From Circinella umbellata (lineage: Eukaryota; Mucoromycota; Mucoromycetes; Mucorales; Lichtheimiaceae), in assembly GCA_025093555.1 (NCBI GenBank), contig JAIWNF010000068.1, positions 154,356 to 218,355 on the forward strand: 64,000 nucleotides of DNA, written 5' to 3'. The notes beneath the pieces were generated by a model that was not told where the DNA came from, did no database searches, and saw only the letters and a list, made by a program, of their open reading frames with translations. Shown here one piece after another: positions 26,332-38,325 of this stretch. The position numbers and the translations under genes were made by a program. Each line of letters starts with the position of its first letter. Positions within the stretch are counted from its first letter, which is position 1.

Positions 26332-28160
26332 TTACTGATGTGATGATGAAGTAGAAGAAGAAGGTGTCGTTGAAGGTTGTGATGGAAGAGTTTGTTGTAA
26401 TGCTGTTAATGTCGTTTGTGTTTGTGATAAATGTTGTGATGGTGGTAATGATGGTTCTGGAGCCATACATGCTGGTTTATTACGTTTATTATTTTTATGT
26501 CGTTTTAAAGCATCCAATCTATTTATGATTGATTAATAATAAAAACACACACACACACATACACTTTTTTTTTATTTCTTTTTTTTTCTATCCCTCATCT
26601 TATCCCTTCACTTCCCCTCCCCCTTTTCCCCTTCCCTTTTTTTTACCTCGAAAAATCCTTATTACATCCAAGACATTTATATGGTTTTTCTTGCCCGTGA
26701 ATTTTAGAATGTCTTTTTAAATCATGATTTCGACTAAAAGCTGCTTGACAATATTGACAAATATAAGGTCGATCATCGGTGTGTGTTCTTGAATGACTTT
26801 TGAGATTATATAAACGTGCAAAACTTTTTCCACAATTGGGGAATAAACATGGATATACTGTTTGCACTTGATTATCAACGGTTGTAGTAATAGGAGTAGC
26901 AGAAGCATATATTGACATGGCAGCAGATTGAGTTTCTGCTAAAGCTGGATCGGATCTTCGTCGTTTACGTGGTGCAGAAGAAGGTCGAGGTTGTGATAAC
27001 CGTTGTTGTTGTTGTTTTTGATTTTCATCTTCATGTTCTGAAGGTTGAATAGGTTGTGATGGTGGTGGTTGTGATGGTTGATGATGATCCACATGTTGAT
27101 CTGGTTGCTGTTGTTGAGTTGGTTGCTGCTGTTGCTGCTGTTGTTGTTGAAATAAATATGTTTGATTCATTAATGCATGAGATAATAAAGCTTCAATCAC
27201 TTCAGCTCCATTTCCTTCGCGTGCACGTTCAGTAATTCTTTGAGCAATTTCGGCCCAGTCAGAAGTTTCAAATAATCGAAAAAGTTTTTCAGCAGGTTCT
27301 TCTTGTTCTTGCTCTTGTTGTTGTTGCTGTTGCTGTTGTTCTTGTATTTTACTTTGTAACCATTCTGTATCCACATATTTGGATGCCAAACTATTATCCC
27401 ATCGTTGTTTTAATTGTTTCCCTCGTCGACCAGGTATAATGGTGGCAATCTCTTTCCATCGACCATATCCAAACTGTCGTATGCCCTGAACTAATAATTC
27501 ATCTTCTTCTGTTGTCCAACTTCCTCTTTTATAATATTCATCACCACTATCTCCATTGTGAATATGATTTGAATCTAGTCCTACACTTTCTGGTTTTATT
27601 ATCATTGCCGTTGTATCATTATTATTAGCTGCGGAAGGTGAACTATGACTACAACTACTATTATTATTGTTATTATTACTATTAAGATTATAGTGTTCTT
27701 TTAAATTATCTTGTTGTTGTTGAGGTGGTGGTGATGGAGTTAGTATTGACGTTGTCGTTGTTGGAATTATTTGTTGCTGTTCTTGTTGTTGTTGTTGAGC
27801 AGTAGCTAATCCTAATAATTGTAATGCTGGTTCCATAAGTTCATGTGTATTCGTTGTGGTACTGCTACTACTACTATTACTACTACTAGCCGTAGAAGCA
27901 GAAGTAGTAGTAGTAGCAAGAGTTGGCATTTCAACAGGTTTTTTCCCCTTGACATCATTCATGGCTGCTGTTACTGCAGCATTCATCATTGATAATTCAT
28001 GACTCGTAGTCTGTTGTTGTTGTTGAGTATTTAATGTAACATCGACTTGTTCTGGTTTAGGTACAGGTGTAGGTACAGGAGGTTCTTCTTGTTTCACTAT
28101 AGGTGATAACCTTCGACGTTTATCCGAAGAAGACGAAGCAAATGAATAAACTCGTGCCAT
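26332..28160 (-). CDS. Transcription factor with SANT/Myb domain and C2H2 zinc fingers
   Basis: This is a 566-aa protein, exons complement(26647..28160, 26332..26518). A Myb/SANT repeat lies at about residues 208-260: the regularly spaced Trp of RGSWTTEEDELL, GRWKEIATII and LKQRWDN. At about residues 430-510 there are C2H2 fingers: CLFPNCGKSFARLYNLKSH, CQYCQAAFSRNHDLKRH and CLGCNKDFSR(intron)LDALKRH, with TGEKP-like linkers THTDDRPY and HGQEKPY. The finger block resembles Crz1-type factors. The third finger is split by the intron and has a poor last zinc ligand. Long poly-Gln, poly-Asn and Ser tracts separate the domains, as in many regulators of this genome. The start is the first Met of the exon (MARVYSF). 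The combination of Myb and C2H2 in one chain is the odd point. Targets are unknown. Confidence 0.85.
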
Positions 28161-29026
28161 TGTGTTTTAAGACAAAATAGTAAAAAAAGAAAGAAAGAAA
28201 GAAATAGAGAGAGACAGATAAAAAAAGAGGAAGGGGTGGGGAAGGGGGGGGGAGGAGAACGAGGAGAAGAAGAATGGAGTAATAGAATTTACAACTCTAA
28301 TTATAAATTATTATTAATTGTAATGTATAAGTGATAATAATAATAATTATGAGTATAAGTATGAGTTTGAGGTATATATATAAAAAGTTATATGTAGTGT
28401 ATTGTGTTTGTATATGTGCGTGTGTATGTTATAGAAGGCTGAAAAAAAAAGAGCAAGTGAGAGAAAGAAAGAGAGAACCTTCTTTATGCCTTTTTTTTTT
28501 GTATTTTCTCCCCCAAAATCTTTTGATGGGATTCTTAAATTTTTATTGGCTATGATCTTCTTTTTCTTGTATCACATTATTGAGAATACGTTTGTTTTTT
28601 GATCAGGTACTCTATTTTATATAAGAATTCCCCAATTTAATAAACTTATGACAGTGAAAACTTTTTGAATTCATTTAATATAAGTAAAACAGTGTTTTAA
28701 TCATTTGTTTATATATACAAAAAAAATATTCATTCATATGTGTGCCACCTCAACTATTTCATAAAACAAAATTGTTGCTGCGCCCATTTATAATTCTTAC
28801 CATTCAAACATATTTTTCAAGTACTTTTTTGTTAAGGTAAATTATGATGATTCTTTAAATAAATATATAATTATGAGATATGATAAATAAATATGATTTA
28901 TTATTATGAAATGACAATGATGAGAATGAAAGGTATAATAATAGAATGATAATAGTACGATTAATAACTGAATAATAAGAAACATTTCATTATTATTTTA
29001 TATATTGCCTAATTCTTTTCTTTTTA
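28161..29026. other. Intergenic region, AT/GA-rich
   Basis: This holds the promoter of the Myb/C2H2 gene (GA- and G-rich 28180-28275 on the plus strand) and the 3' region of the wall-protein gene. No gene is seen. Confidence 0.5.
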
Positions 29027-29629
29027 TTAAAAGAATTGGGTCCATAATCCAACAGCAGCAACGGCACCAGTAAGAACAAGTGCATTTCCAGATCCCAAAG
29101 AAACACCTTCAGATCGATTAGAGCTATTATTGCTGGCATGATGAGTAGCACTACTATTACTACCAGAAGCAGAACTTGAACCATGACTTTTATGATCTGA
29201 AGCAGAAACACTTGCATTAAGTACTATATATAAAATAATAGAGTGAGTTATATTGTAAAATCATAAAACATCAATATATTATTATTTTATTGTAATACAC
29301 TTACCATTGTTACCTGCGGAAGTAGAAGAAGAACCAGAAGCTGAAGCTGATGGAGCGGCTGCAGGACCTGGAGTAGGTACACTAGGTGCTGCTGAATTAA
29401 TATCGGCTGGTTCAGCAGCAGTAGCGGGTGAATCAGTAGCACTGGCTGCTGCTGTTCCTGATGCTGCATCTGAAGCAGCATCAGAAGACATGGGATCTTC
29501 TGAAGCACTAGGTGTAGCAGCAGCTGGAGAAACTACCGCTAATGAGGGTTCATCATTGGCTTCTTTTTGAGCCAATACAGCAGTAGATAACAACGTCAAA
29601 ATTAAAACAGCAGAAGATGAAATTTTCAT
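29027..29629 (-). CDS. Small Ser/Ala-rich GPI-type cell-surface protein
   Basis: This is a 173-aa predicted secreted protein, exons complement(29305..29629, 29027..29223). It has an N-terminal signal peptide (MKISSSAVLILTLLSTAVLA), a body made almost wholly of Ser, Ala, Pro, Thr and Asp, likely O-glycosylated, and a C-terminus with small residues followed by a hydrophobic tail (NALVLTGAVAAVG...), the classic GPI-anchor signal. No enzymatic domain is present. It is probably a wall or plasma-membrane mannoprotein-like component. A Per1-type GPI-lipid remodelling enzyme is encoded 4 kb away, a coincidence of neighbourhood rather than evidence of a pathway cluster. Confidence 0.75.
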
Positions 29630-30147
29630 AATGTGTAAAAAGATTAATTCAAATAAAAGGGGAAGAAAAGATCGAATAATAATATCTTTTTTTTAAAAAA
29701 AAAACTTCCATCATTCAAACCCTTTTTATATTAAAAAAAAAGATATATAATAAAAATACAAATGTGTAAATGTTATAATGGGAGAGGAGGGGGGGTAGGA
29801 TGATCTGAAATGGGTCAAAATTTGTACAAATTAAACATATAGCAGGATTATTATTATTATTTTTTAATACAGACCCCTTAAAAAATCTTATGAAAATAAA
29901 AAGATGATGAATTTAATTGTATAATGAAAGGGGGAGACCAGACGTGAATAAAGACATTTGAGTTAGGAAAGCAAGGAGGTATATATATATAAAGCGAGAG
30001 AGAAAGAGAGAGAGAATGGGACTTGGATCAAGACACGAAAAAAAAAGTTTATGCATAATCCCAAAAAAAAAAGGAGTAGAGGGCTAGAACGTTTAAAAAG
30101 GTAGAAATGATAAATATATGATCCCTTCTTTAATAATTATTTGATCT
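29630..30147. other. Intergenic region
   Basis: This is 518 bp of AT- and GA-rich sequence between two minus-strand genes; nothing recognisable. Confidence 0.5.
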
Positions 30148-32601
30148 TCAAGGATAACGACGTATTTTCCATTCTTCTCTATTTCCATTACTATTATTAT
30201 TATTTTGTGATCTACGACGATATTGCATTTTTTCATTTTCTTGTATTTTTGTTGCTAATTGTTCATCTTGAAGTATTTGTTGATGACGCTCCCATAGTGT
30301 TTGAAAATCTATATCTGGTATAGAAGATGATTCACTATCATCATCATCATCATTATCATCATCATTATTTTTACTTGTTCCATAATCTTCTTCATTAAAT
30401 CTACTACTAGTACTCATAATAGATATCATATCTGAATCTTTTTGTGTTTGTGATTCATTTGTATGGTTCTCTTCATTCGTTCGCCAAGATCTACAAAGTA
30501 AACTATGCCATTCACACATTGTATCGCGTAACATGGCTTCTTCTTCATCTTGTTGTGCAATTGAAATATCGTCAAATAAGGATAATCCATCATCGTCATC
30601 GTTATTATAGTTATCTTCTTGTCGATCATCATTACCACCAAGAAACCATCCACCACGATAGTGTTCATATTTTGGTTCAACTTGTCCATTCCATTGAATT
30701 CCATGTGATAAAAGTCCCCAGTAAATGATGAATAGAGTAAAGAAAATGTAAGGTTCAAAACAGCACATTCCCCATATTGCCTGATAAAATTCATATAATA
30801 GTACTAATAAAACAATGTTCATCACGCTGATCCATGCCACATATCCTATAGGTTTATCTAAACACAAAAATAAAGTTTATTAAAACAAAAAAAAATAACT
30901 CCCCACCTCCCCCCTTTCTTTTTGTTACCTGGTAATAAATGTAGGATAGTATCCCTTATTGATTTTAATTCTTCAAGTAGATCTTTGGGTGGCGATTGTT
31001 CTATCAAATGAGGTGATGATGATTGAATAGGGGACCTGGCACGTGGTGTCGATATATCATCATCATATTCATCATATTCATCTTGTTGTTGTTGTTGTTG
31101 ATTTATTTCCATAGGTCGTTTAGTAGTATCTGAATTATAATATAATTCTTCACCAGTAGATCTTGGCCGTACTAAGGGTGAGAATGTAGATTGTTGTTTT
31201 TGTTGAATAGTTCGTTGTAAAGTTTCTACATTTTTTGTATCATCCTTTTCTTGTGTTTTTTCATCTATGGGTATATCTGCAAAAATTTGTCTTGGTATGG
31301 GCCGAATAGGCTGAGGTGACAATGGTAAAAGTGGATCACTTTTTGTGGCTCGTGGATCTACAAAAGTATTTTTTGGTAAAGGTGGCACAGGAGGTACTAC
31401 TACTACTCCATCAGCCCCTCCGCGAAGACCCATCGATTTTTTCCTCGTGTGCATAATAGAAGATCCTGCTATGATTTGAGCGGATAAAAGTTGCATAGTA
31501 AATAATTCTTGAAATTCAATTAAAAATTCCAATACACGTTGAGAAATACGATATTGAACAGGTGAACGATGCTGTGGATGGCTGAGAATACCTGGAGAAA
31601 ATACCACGGCTAAATTAGCTGCATCCATTTTTGTATCGGTTGCATTGGATGCGAATAAACTCAGCATATCCAAAAGGTATAATAATAAATGTTGATGTGA
31701 TATAGGGAGTTGCTGAATAAGATGTTGGAATGCTTCAATACGTTCTTCATTGGAATGGTAATGTTTGTCACCTAAATGAATTGACATTCACCATCCCAAC
31801 AATGTTAGAGTATTCACATAATAAAAATTAACTTTTGTCCCCGGGGGGTTGCTACGATACAACGTATTCACACAAAAAAAAAGGTTCACCGAGAAAATGA
31901 TACTTACTCATGACATTACGAAAGTCTTTATAAAATGCATGAGGAATAACAGGTTCAGGAAGTTTATTTAAATAACGTCGAAGTGCAGTACTTGCATCAT
32001 GAATAGTATAACCAAGCCAGTTTAAGTTCAAACCATAAGATTCTTTTGGATTATCAAATAATGTTTGAAGGATATTAACACGTCTTGTATTCCCGCATAT
32101 TCGAAATATACCTTCTGTCTGTAAACCTATTATTTATTTTATTTTTAACACGGAGCAGATATATGATAATTTTAAAAATATTATTTTACCATGAGCTTTT
32201 AAAAATGAACCACATTTGGCTACAGCAAGTGGAATAATACCCGCTCTTCTATGTTTAATTGCTTCTTCATCAACATATCCAACAGTAGATCGGGCATAAC
32301 AAATTGATTCACATAAAGGAACTCCATAAACACCTTTTTAATAAATAGTACATACATTAATATTTTTCGATATTTTTTTTAAAGTTTCACCCTCCTCCAT
32401 CTCAGGGGAGCAGACTTGTCATTATTTAGAAACTAAAATAACAGTAAATGACTCATTCTATTTACCTTTTGAATTTTTATTATTTGAGTCTATAGGACTC
32501 ACTTTACGTGTATTTCCTGTTCCTCCTGAAGCAACTCTTCGAAACCAACTACCAAAAGATTTTTTTTTAACAAGTGTAGGTGTTGTTGATGCTGCTGTCA
32601 T
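30148..32601 (-). CDS. RhoGAP, Sac7/Bag7 type, with C-terminal membrane segments
   Basis: This is a 683-aa predicted GTPase-activating protein for Rho-type GTPases (cell wall and polarity signalling). Exons read complement(32466..32601, 32190..32333, 31908..32126, 30929..31771, 30148..30857). The RhoGAP domain spans about residues 45-260: VYGVPLCESI, VAKCGSFL, the arginine finger in TEGIFR (R102), LNWLGYTIHDASTALRRYL, LPEPVIP, HLLLYLLDMLSLFA and NLAVVFSPGI. This order and the YTIHDAS..LRRYLN..PEP text match the Sac7/Bag7 subfamily. After a proline-, Ser- and Gln-rich linker, the last exon encodes two hydrophobic segments (about residues 452-472 and 478-500), then an acidic tail with an ELATKIQENE helix. 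The hydrophobic pair is unusual for a RhoGAP and suggests membrane anchoring; the exon joins through a canonical intron (CAG^GTAACA ... TTTAG). Confidence 0.85.
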
Positions 32602-32640
32602 AAAATAGAAATAATTATAATGATATTAAAAAAAAAAAGA

Positions 32641-32679
<39 letters not shown>

Positions 32680-33848
32680 AGAAAAGAGAAAACAGAAAAG
32701 TTTTTTTTAGATGAAAAAAGAAGAAAAGAAAAAATAATCCTAAAAAAAAAAAAAGCAATTTGTTGTGCAGATTGCGGCCAATGTGCTACTTTATCCTAAA
32801 GTTGTACATAGTGTAACGATTAAGAAATCTTTAGCCTCTTTTTTTTTTCTTCTTTAATATGAAAAAGACAACAAGGACCCAGAAAGAAAAAAAAAAGTGT
32901 GTAACATCATTATTGTAGCATTATTTTTTATTGTTCAGTTATTGTTGAAGTGATCAGGTGCGAATTTGTTTCTCGGTGAACTTTTCCCGATTCTTTTCAC
33001 GATGATTATAAACAAATCTATTTATTAATATCATTTTAATCAACGAATTATAAAAGTACATGGCTCTTCATTTCACAATAAAGGACAACAATTCTTATTA
33101 TTAAAAAATAACCTTTTTTTAATAATTAATAGGAAAGAGGATAATGCTAATTCATCCCGCTTTTTTTTTAATACATTTAAAACTCAAAGAAACTTTTTTT
33201 TTTTCAGCCCGGGATTTTACCACAAATGAGAAGATTATACTATGTCACAGGTCCCTTTTATTTAAGGTATAACATGAGTCACACTAGTAACTCATGGTAA
33301 TACCATGCAGAAAAAAAATTATAGTATTTAGTAATAGGTATAGATAATTTTAAAGAAAAACTTATTCATGGATGTATATATAATCATTATCCTAAATAGT
33401 AATAATCCATTGACATCATAGTTTTATAAGCAGTTCACGTGTTTTACTTCTGTCCCCCCTCCCCTTCCTCGTCATATTGATTGTTCATACGTACGTAGTC
33501 AAGCGAAAAAAAAACAGGATATTATACTTTTTTATGGTATATTTGCGCTGTATTAATTAACCACATAAAAGTCTCTCTTATTTTAATCTATACATATTAC
33601 CATTTATAATTATGAACGGTATACTCTTTTATTTATTTTCTAAGAAAAAAGTAAAATTAATTATGTTTTATTATTTAAATGATTAAAGCCAAAAAAAAAG
33701 TTGTGGTATTGTGGTATTGTGGTGGGTGGATGTGAGTTTAGATAGAATTTGTATAAATATGGATTGAAAAATTGTTGTTTGATAAATTACATTGTATATA
33801 TATAAAGAAATGAAAAAAAAGGGGGGCGGGAGGGGAAGAGGAGGGGAT
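32602..33848. other. Intergenic region with (AT)n
   Basis: This is 1.25 kb of AT-rich spacer containing (AT)n at about 32642-32672 and three tandem TGTGGTAT-like units at 33703-33722. No gene is seen. Confidence 0.5.
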
Positions 33849-34802
33849 CTAATATTTTCCTAAACGCATTTCATTAGGCGTATCCAATAATACAAAACGA
33901 TACCAAAGAACCATTAAAGGTATCGTTGAAAAATGCCATAAACTGTGAGCATCAAAAACACGTAAAAAAGGTGGGAAATCAAATAATTCTAATGCCATAG
34001 CAGCCGATGTTCCAGCAACAGATAAAATAACCAAATAAGCATAAGAACGTCGATGCTTATTTTCTGGTTTAATATACTGTAAAATAGCCCATCCAACCCA
34101 TAATAAAAGAAGCATACTACCAACAATAACGGATGCCATCATATTATATCCATAATCAAATGTATAAAAGGATAGATATGAAATATGGGCTAAAAATGCC
34201 ATTGTCACCACCACCGTCAATAATCGAATAATAACCTTGTTTTGAATATGGAACAATCGAATAACACCATAATACAACGAATATAAAATAAATAATCCAG
34301 CCGAGAAATAATCCAATTTTTCGGTCAAAGGGAAATCTCTTGAATGAAATACCGTACTCCAAATCCAGGCATTGATGCCAACAAGAGAAAACATTAACAT
34401 GAAGGGTTTTAAATAATAAGCATTGGGAATGTCGCGTCGTAATATCCCAAAATAATAATAATGGACATACCCATTACCAATGGAGAATAAGACAGAAGCA
34501 GGTTCTTGAATACCCCACAGACGATAAAAAGGCCATTTGCCATAATATTGATACACAGGTGTATTTTCAACAAGAGCACGATCCGTAATCTTTTGCATAC
34601 ACATGTATCGACAGTTTTCAGGACAATCCCACAGAGTGAGACGTAAGGAAAGAGGTAATTTCATTGTTGGACATTCGGTACGTACACAATAGTCAACACA
34701 ACCTAAAAAATTGGGTTGTACATTGCCTCTGGAACCATTACATAAACCTACAAGGCTAAATAAAAAGATACCTATTAGGTAGATAGTATTGTTTATACGC
34801 AT
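33849..34802 (-). CDS. PER1: Per1/PGAP3-type GPI-lipid remodelling enzyme
   Basis: This is a 317-aa, single-exon, multi-pass ER membrane protein of the Per1/PGAP3 family (CREST hydrolase superfamily), which removes the unsaturated sn-2 acyl chain of GPI anchors so that they can be remodelled. Visible are a signal peptide (MRINNTIYLIGIFLFSLVGLCNGS), Cys-rich luminal part (GCVDYCVRTEC, WDCPENCRYMCM), WPFYRLWGIQEPASVLFS, then several helices. Catalytic CREST signatures are present: S...H in WSTVFHSRD, the Asp in KLDYFSA, and HSLWH near the end. The start at 34802 was chosen because it gives the signal peptide; the open frame extends about 60 codons further upstream with Phe/Lys-rich text unlike the family. 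In-frame stop at 33849 follows MRLGKY. Confidence 0.92.
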   Translation of the reverse strand: MRINNTIYLIGIFLFSLVGLCNGSRGNVQPNFLGCVDYCVRTECPTMKLPLSLRLTLWDCPENCRYMCMQKITDRALVENTPVYQYYGKWPFYRLWGIQEPASVLFSIGNGYVHYYYFGILRRDIPNAYYLKPFMLMFSLVGINAWIWSTVFHSRDFPLTEKLDYFSAGLFILYSLYYGVIRLFHIQNKVIIRLLTVVVTMAFLAHISYLSFYTFDYGYNMMASVIVGSMLLLLWVGWAILQYIKPENKHRRSYAYLVILSVAGTSAAMALELFDFPPFLRVFDAHSLWHFSTIPLMVLWYRFVLLDTPNEMRLGKY

Positions 34803-35315
34803 AGTTTTGGAGGGAAAAGGTTTGGGGGTTGGGATTTGGGCGGGAAGAGAAGCTCGTGTTATTGTACATGCGCAATAAAAAAAAAATAAAGAGTCGGAGC
34901 TAAATACACACTTTTTTTTTTCTTTGTCGCCAGGTAAAAAAAAAAAAAATATTGAACGATTTATGCAACCTTTTTTTAATTTAAACAAACAAAAACTATG
35001 CCGTATTTTTTAAAGGCATACTTTTTTTTTATATCTTTGTTGAATAGAATAAGGTTATGTACATTATTTATGTTATTTGAAAAAAAAATTGTTTAAAGTA
35101 GTCAAAAGATATATAAAGTGGTGCTCAATATGTAATGAGGGTGTGTGTGAAAGAATATTATGCTTTTGAATAGTTTGAAAACATTGATATTATCATTCTT
35201 TTATATTCTTATTCATACGAATAAACCTTAAAGTAAATTTGCTCTTACTCGAGCTGATCTTTTTCTTTCTTACTATATGCTATTCAGCATCGAAGCGGTT
35301 TCCCGAACCACGTAA

Positions 35316-35550
35316 ATGACAATGGAACAAAATGACTACGTGCTTATTGATATTCAAGACTCCACCATTGCTCTTAATTTCCAATGAATGGAAAGCCAAG
35401 AAGACTCAAAACAGGGAAGTTAAACATCAAAGCAAAAAACACAACAGCTTATATATTATTATTAGTAATGGTTTTCTTGATTCTATCTTCTCAATAGATA
35501 TTATTGGTGAGCAAGAACTGGATTTATCATTAAAAAAAGGAGACGCCTAA
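35316..35550 (+). pseudogene. Coding-like shard, possible broken gene
   Basis: A short frame from ATG 35316 (MTMEQNDYVLIDIQDSTI...) ends at TGA 35385-35387. Another frame continues immediately with lysine-rich text (EWKAKKTQ...) to a stop at 35548-35550. The switch suggests a frameshifted old exon, but no family was recognised and it may be chance. Confidence 0.2.
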
Positions 35551-35882
35551 ATAGTCAGGCCCAAGAATCCACGACTCTTTTTTTTAGGTATGGTCGGCTA
35601 CCTGTATCTTTAAGAGCTCAAGGAAGATATTTATACCGCCATTTTAAAGGGTAACGTATTTTTCTACCTCTAGTACGTATTAATGTACTGAGTGACTTCA
35701 AGGATAGATTCGAAACTTTAGTCATCTAACATAGTTTCATGAAAGATTCAAATCGAGTCAATTAAAAATACCAAGCGTTGAAACGACCTTGCTTCAACTG
35801 CTTTCAATTTGTACAGCGATGAAGATGAACACCATACGTACCAACACTCTTCTGATGATCTTTTTCACTCCTAACCTAAAAA

Positions 35883-36035
35883 ATGGTCATTCGACAAAGT
35901 GAGTATGTGAATTACCATTTTCCCCCGTGTTATTATTCCTTGGAACTCCAGCGAGCATCTGCCAAACAGTGGCATAAGAACTTGAGAGACGACAGCGAAT
36001 GGCAAGAAGGGGTTTCAATAGACCAATCCGGATGA
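35883..36035 (+). other. Short coding-like ORF, 50 aa
   Basis: An ORF from ATG 35883 to TGA 36033-36035 reads MVIRQSEYVN..., then YSLELQRASAKQWHKNLRDD and ends DQSG. Composition is protein-like and the local GC content is higher than around it. The opposite strand is also open here for 60 codons. No family is recognised; probably an element remnant. Confidence 0.2.
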
Positions 36036-36618
36036 GATCCATAGCCCGTGAAGCAAAAAAAAAAACCACTGATATGATTAGCTATGTTATTCATTAAAAA
36101 AAGATATATATTATTTGTGCAAAAAAAAAATATGAGCAAAAGACTGGTAGAGATATTATTATAGGTATGACGTGTTTTTTCTTACATACCGTGGTAAGAG
36201 ATATTAATATAGAAAATAATCAAAGGATGTATATTTATTATTCTACATGACATTTCATTTCGATCAAAATAGTGTTACATAATTCTCATGTTTCTGGATA
36301 TATTTTTATAAATGAAAAATGATGTTCTGTTACTGAACAACTATAATGTTATGATATATATAGTACCGAATTCAATATACGGTATATCATACGTATATAC
36401 AATGTATACATAAGTTGAAATTATTATACAATTAGTGTGGATAACTTATGTAATAAGGTGTATAATATTCTATGATATTACATTATTTACATTACCTGAA
36501 TTAATTATCCACGTTTGCCAAAATGTTAAAAACTAATAAGTGGTAAGAGACTGAGTGTATCAGAAAGCAAAGAGATATATATAATAGAACTTTGGCCAAT
36601 CGGATCTGATCGACTGAT

Positions 36619-36750
36619 ATGCTCAATCTTGGTATTTTCTCTGATTTTAATTACAAAAACAATGCTCAACGATGTTTTTTTGTGGCTAGAATACCAGGAT
36701 ACGACGTTTCTAGTGATATATTGGAATTTGATGATGACACAGAAAAATAA
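36619..36750 (+). other. Short coding-like ORF, 43 aa
   Basis: This ORF reads MLNLGIFSDFNYKNNAQRC... and ends DILEFDDDTEK before TAA. The acidic end and balanced composition look like a genuine C-terminus rather than random AT-rich frame, but it has no recognisable family and no clear upstream exon. Confidence 0.2.
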
Positions 36751-36949
36751 AAAAAATGCTTCTTTTATTGGTGATATGAATTAAAACGTTTTTTGTAGAT
36801 ATGTTAAATGATTTTTATTAAAAATAATAATTGTTTTTGATGTTTAATCAGACTTAAGTATTTTATGCCATATGTAATACGTATGTATATATGCACACAC
36901 ATTGGTGATGGCTTAATATCATTATTTTAAACAACTACTACCAATATAC

Positions 36950-37535
36950 CAAGTCTTTCACAACGTCCCAAACTATCCTTCCCCCAACTAACCTTCACCG
37001 AAAGGCACCCAAAGTCAAAAGTGGCCAAAAGAAAAATCGAGACACCCTTCTCTCATTCGTACTTCGAATGCCAAACGCCATAGATGACCACGTTGTGGTA
37101 TTTCTGACTCGGTTCCATGGATGAGAAACCTCTTGCAGATGACAGTTTACAGCGCCATATGATACATTCTGATCATCATCATGACTTGGTTTTGTAAATC
37201 AATAAAACCTATGCGCTTATCATGGACTCAAGGCAACGCCCTACAATACTCTCTGATTGTGATGACTTCGCAATGTAATCCAAAACCTAAGCATGGAACT
37301 TGTTACTCAAAAGAAAGATTAGTGATCTATGACACCAAACAGTGTCGCTTCGCCACAGAACTCTCCTTTGGTTCTACTACTCGGCTTTCTTGCTTGAGGA
37401 AACCTAGTAAGATACCTATACTACTAATCTGTCCCTTCCTCTTCAGACATCCTCGGATCTCCCTAGTACGTTATAATTACTCCACTTGCGATATCTATAT
37501 ATTAAATTCAAAAATATACTTAATTGAATAGAATT
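36950..37535 (+). pseudogene. GC-richer coding-like relic
   Basis: This block is clearly less AT-rich than its surroundings. One plus frame gives LTFTERHPKSKVAKRKIETP then SHSYFECQTP before a stop, and again MDEKPLADDSLQRHMIHSD shortly after; a different frame is open from 37181 to 37531. Interrupted coding-like text in one frame suggests a decayed gene or element ORF of unknown type. Confidence 0.3.
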
Positions 37536-37576
37536 CTTTGTTCTTGAGAAAATTAATGATATGATAAACCAAATCA

Positions 37577-37756
37577 TTATGAAAGATTGAATATACATAT
37601 ATATTTATCATATTGCCACAAACATATACTGTTATGTAAAGTATGTAATAAAAAATCGGATTCATCTTGAACAAGGCATATCGACAATGGTAACTCTGTG
37701 GAGGAAGCAGTTCCTATAATTAGCAAAAAAGTCAGTACAGTGATAAAATTATACAT
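37577..37756 (-). CDS. Possible small secreted peptide
   Basis: An ORF of 59 aa starting MYNFITVLTFLLIIGTASS has a good signal-peptide shape, followed by about 38 residues with two Cys. The open frame continues upstream to 37900 with different, basic composition. With no homology or expression evidence it is only a candidate. Confidence 0.2.
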   Translation of the reverse strand: MYNFITVLTFLLIIGTASSTELPLSICLVQDESDFLLHTLHNSICLWQYDKYICIFNLS

Positions 37757-38325
37757 CTTTGTAAATTGATTGTAAAACCATTCATCTACTCGTTTGGTCT
37801 TTACCTTGTTAACACAATTATACAGTGACGTAGAGGTAGCTTGAACTACATTTCGTTTCGAAACCGGAGTACGGACCTTTCTTGCCATTGAATCTGACAA
37901 ACTTGAATAAAAGAAATTATTTTACAATAAAAACGAACAACGCATGTCATGTCTTTTGCTTCTCTTTATTTCTCCACTGAATATATGGGTTTATGAATAC
38001 CTTTTTTTATCAACATGAGGAATGACCATTGCATCAACTAAGCAATGAAACAAGTGTTTCCCAAAAACCACCTGGTCCATAGAATGACAACAAGTAATGC
38101 CAAGTACCAGATTGTCATTCGCCTTTTTATAAAAAAAAGAATAAAAGAATTATGAGTTTTTTTTTTCTCAAAATAAGTAGTATAGTTTAAAAAAAAAGGA
38201 ATGTAGTTACAAAAAGTAACGATTGTGGTAAAAAAGGAATGTAAAAGTAGAATGGGGCCATAACGTTTAAGGTACATGACGATTAATGATAGTTGTACTT
38301 ATATTATTAAATTCGAGAAAGTAAA

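Noticed and set aside
29307..29570. Long open frame antisense to the Ser/Ala-rich wall protein
   Set aside because: It mirrors the repetitive GC-rich codons of the real gene, which has signal peptide, splice sites and GPI tail.
34803..34988. Upstream in-frame extension of the Per1 ORF
   Set aside because: The extra 62 codons are Phe/Lys-rich spacer text; the Met at 34802 gives a proper signal peptide.
38038..38277. Minus-strand ORF ending in a hydrophobic WYLALLVVILW segment
   Set aside because: A possible tiny gene with the 37577-37756 ORF was considered, but joining them needs an intron of about 35 nt or a frame with a stop; no convincing model.
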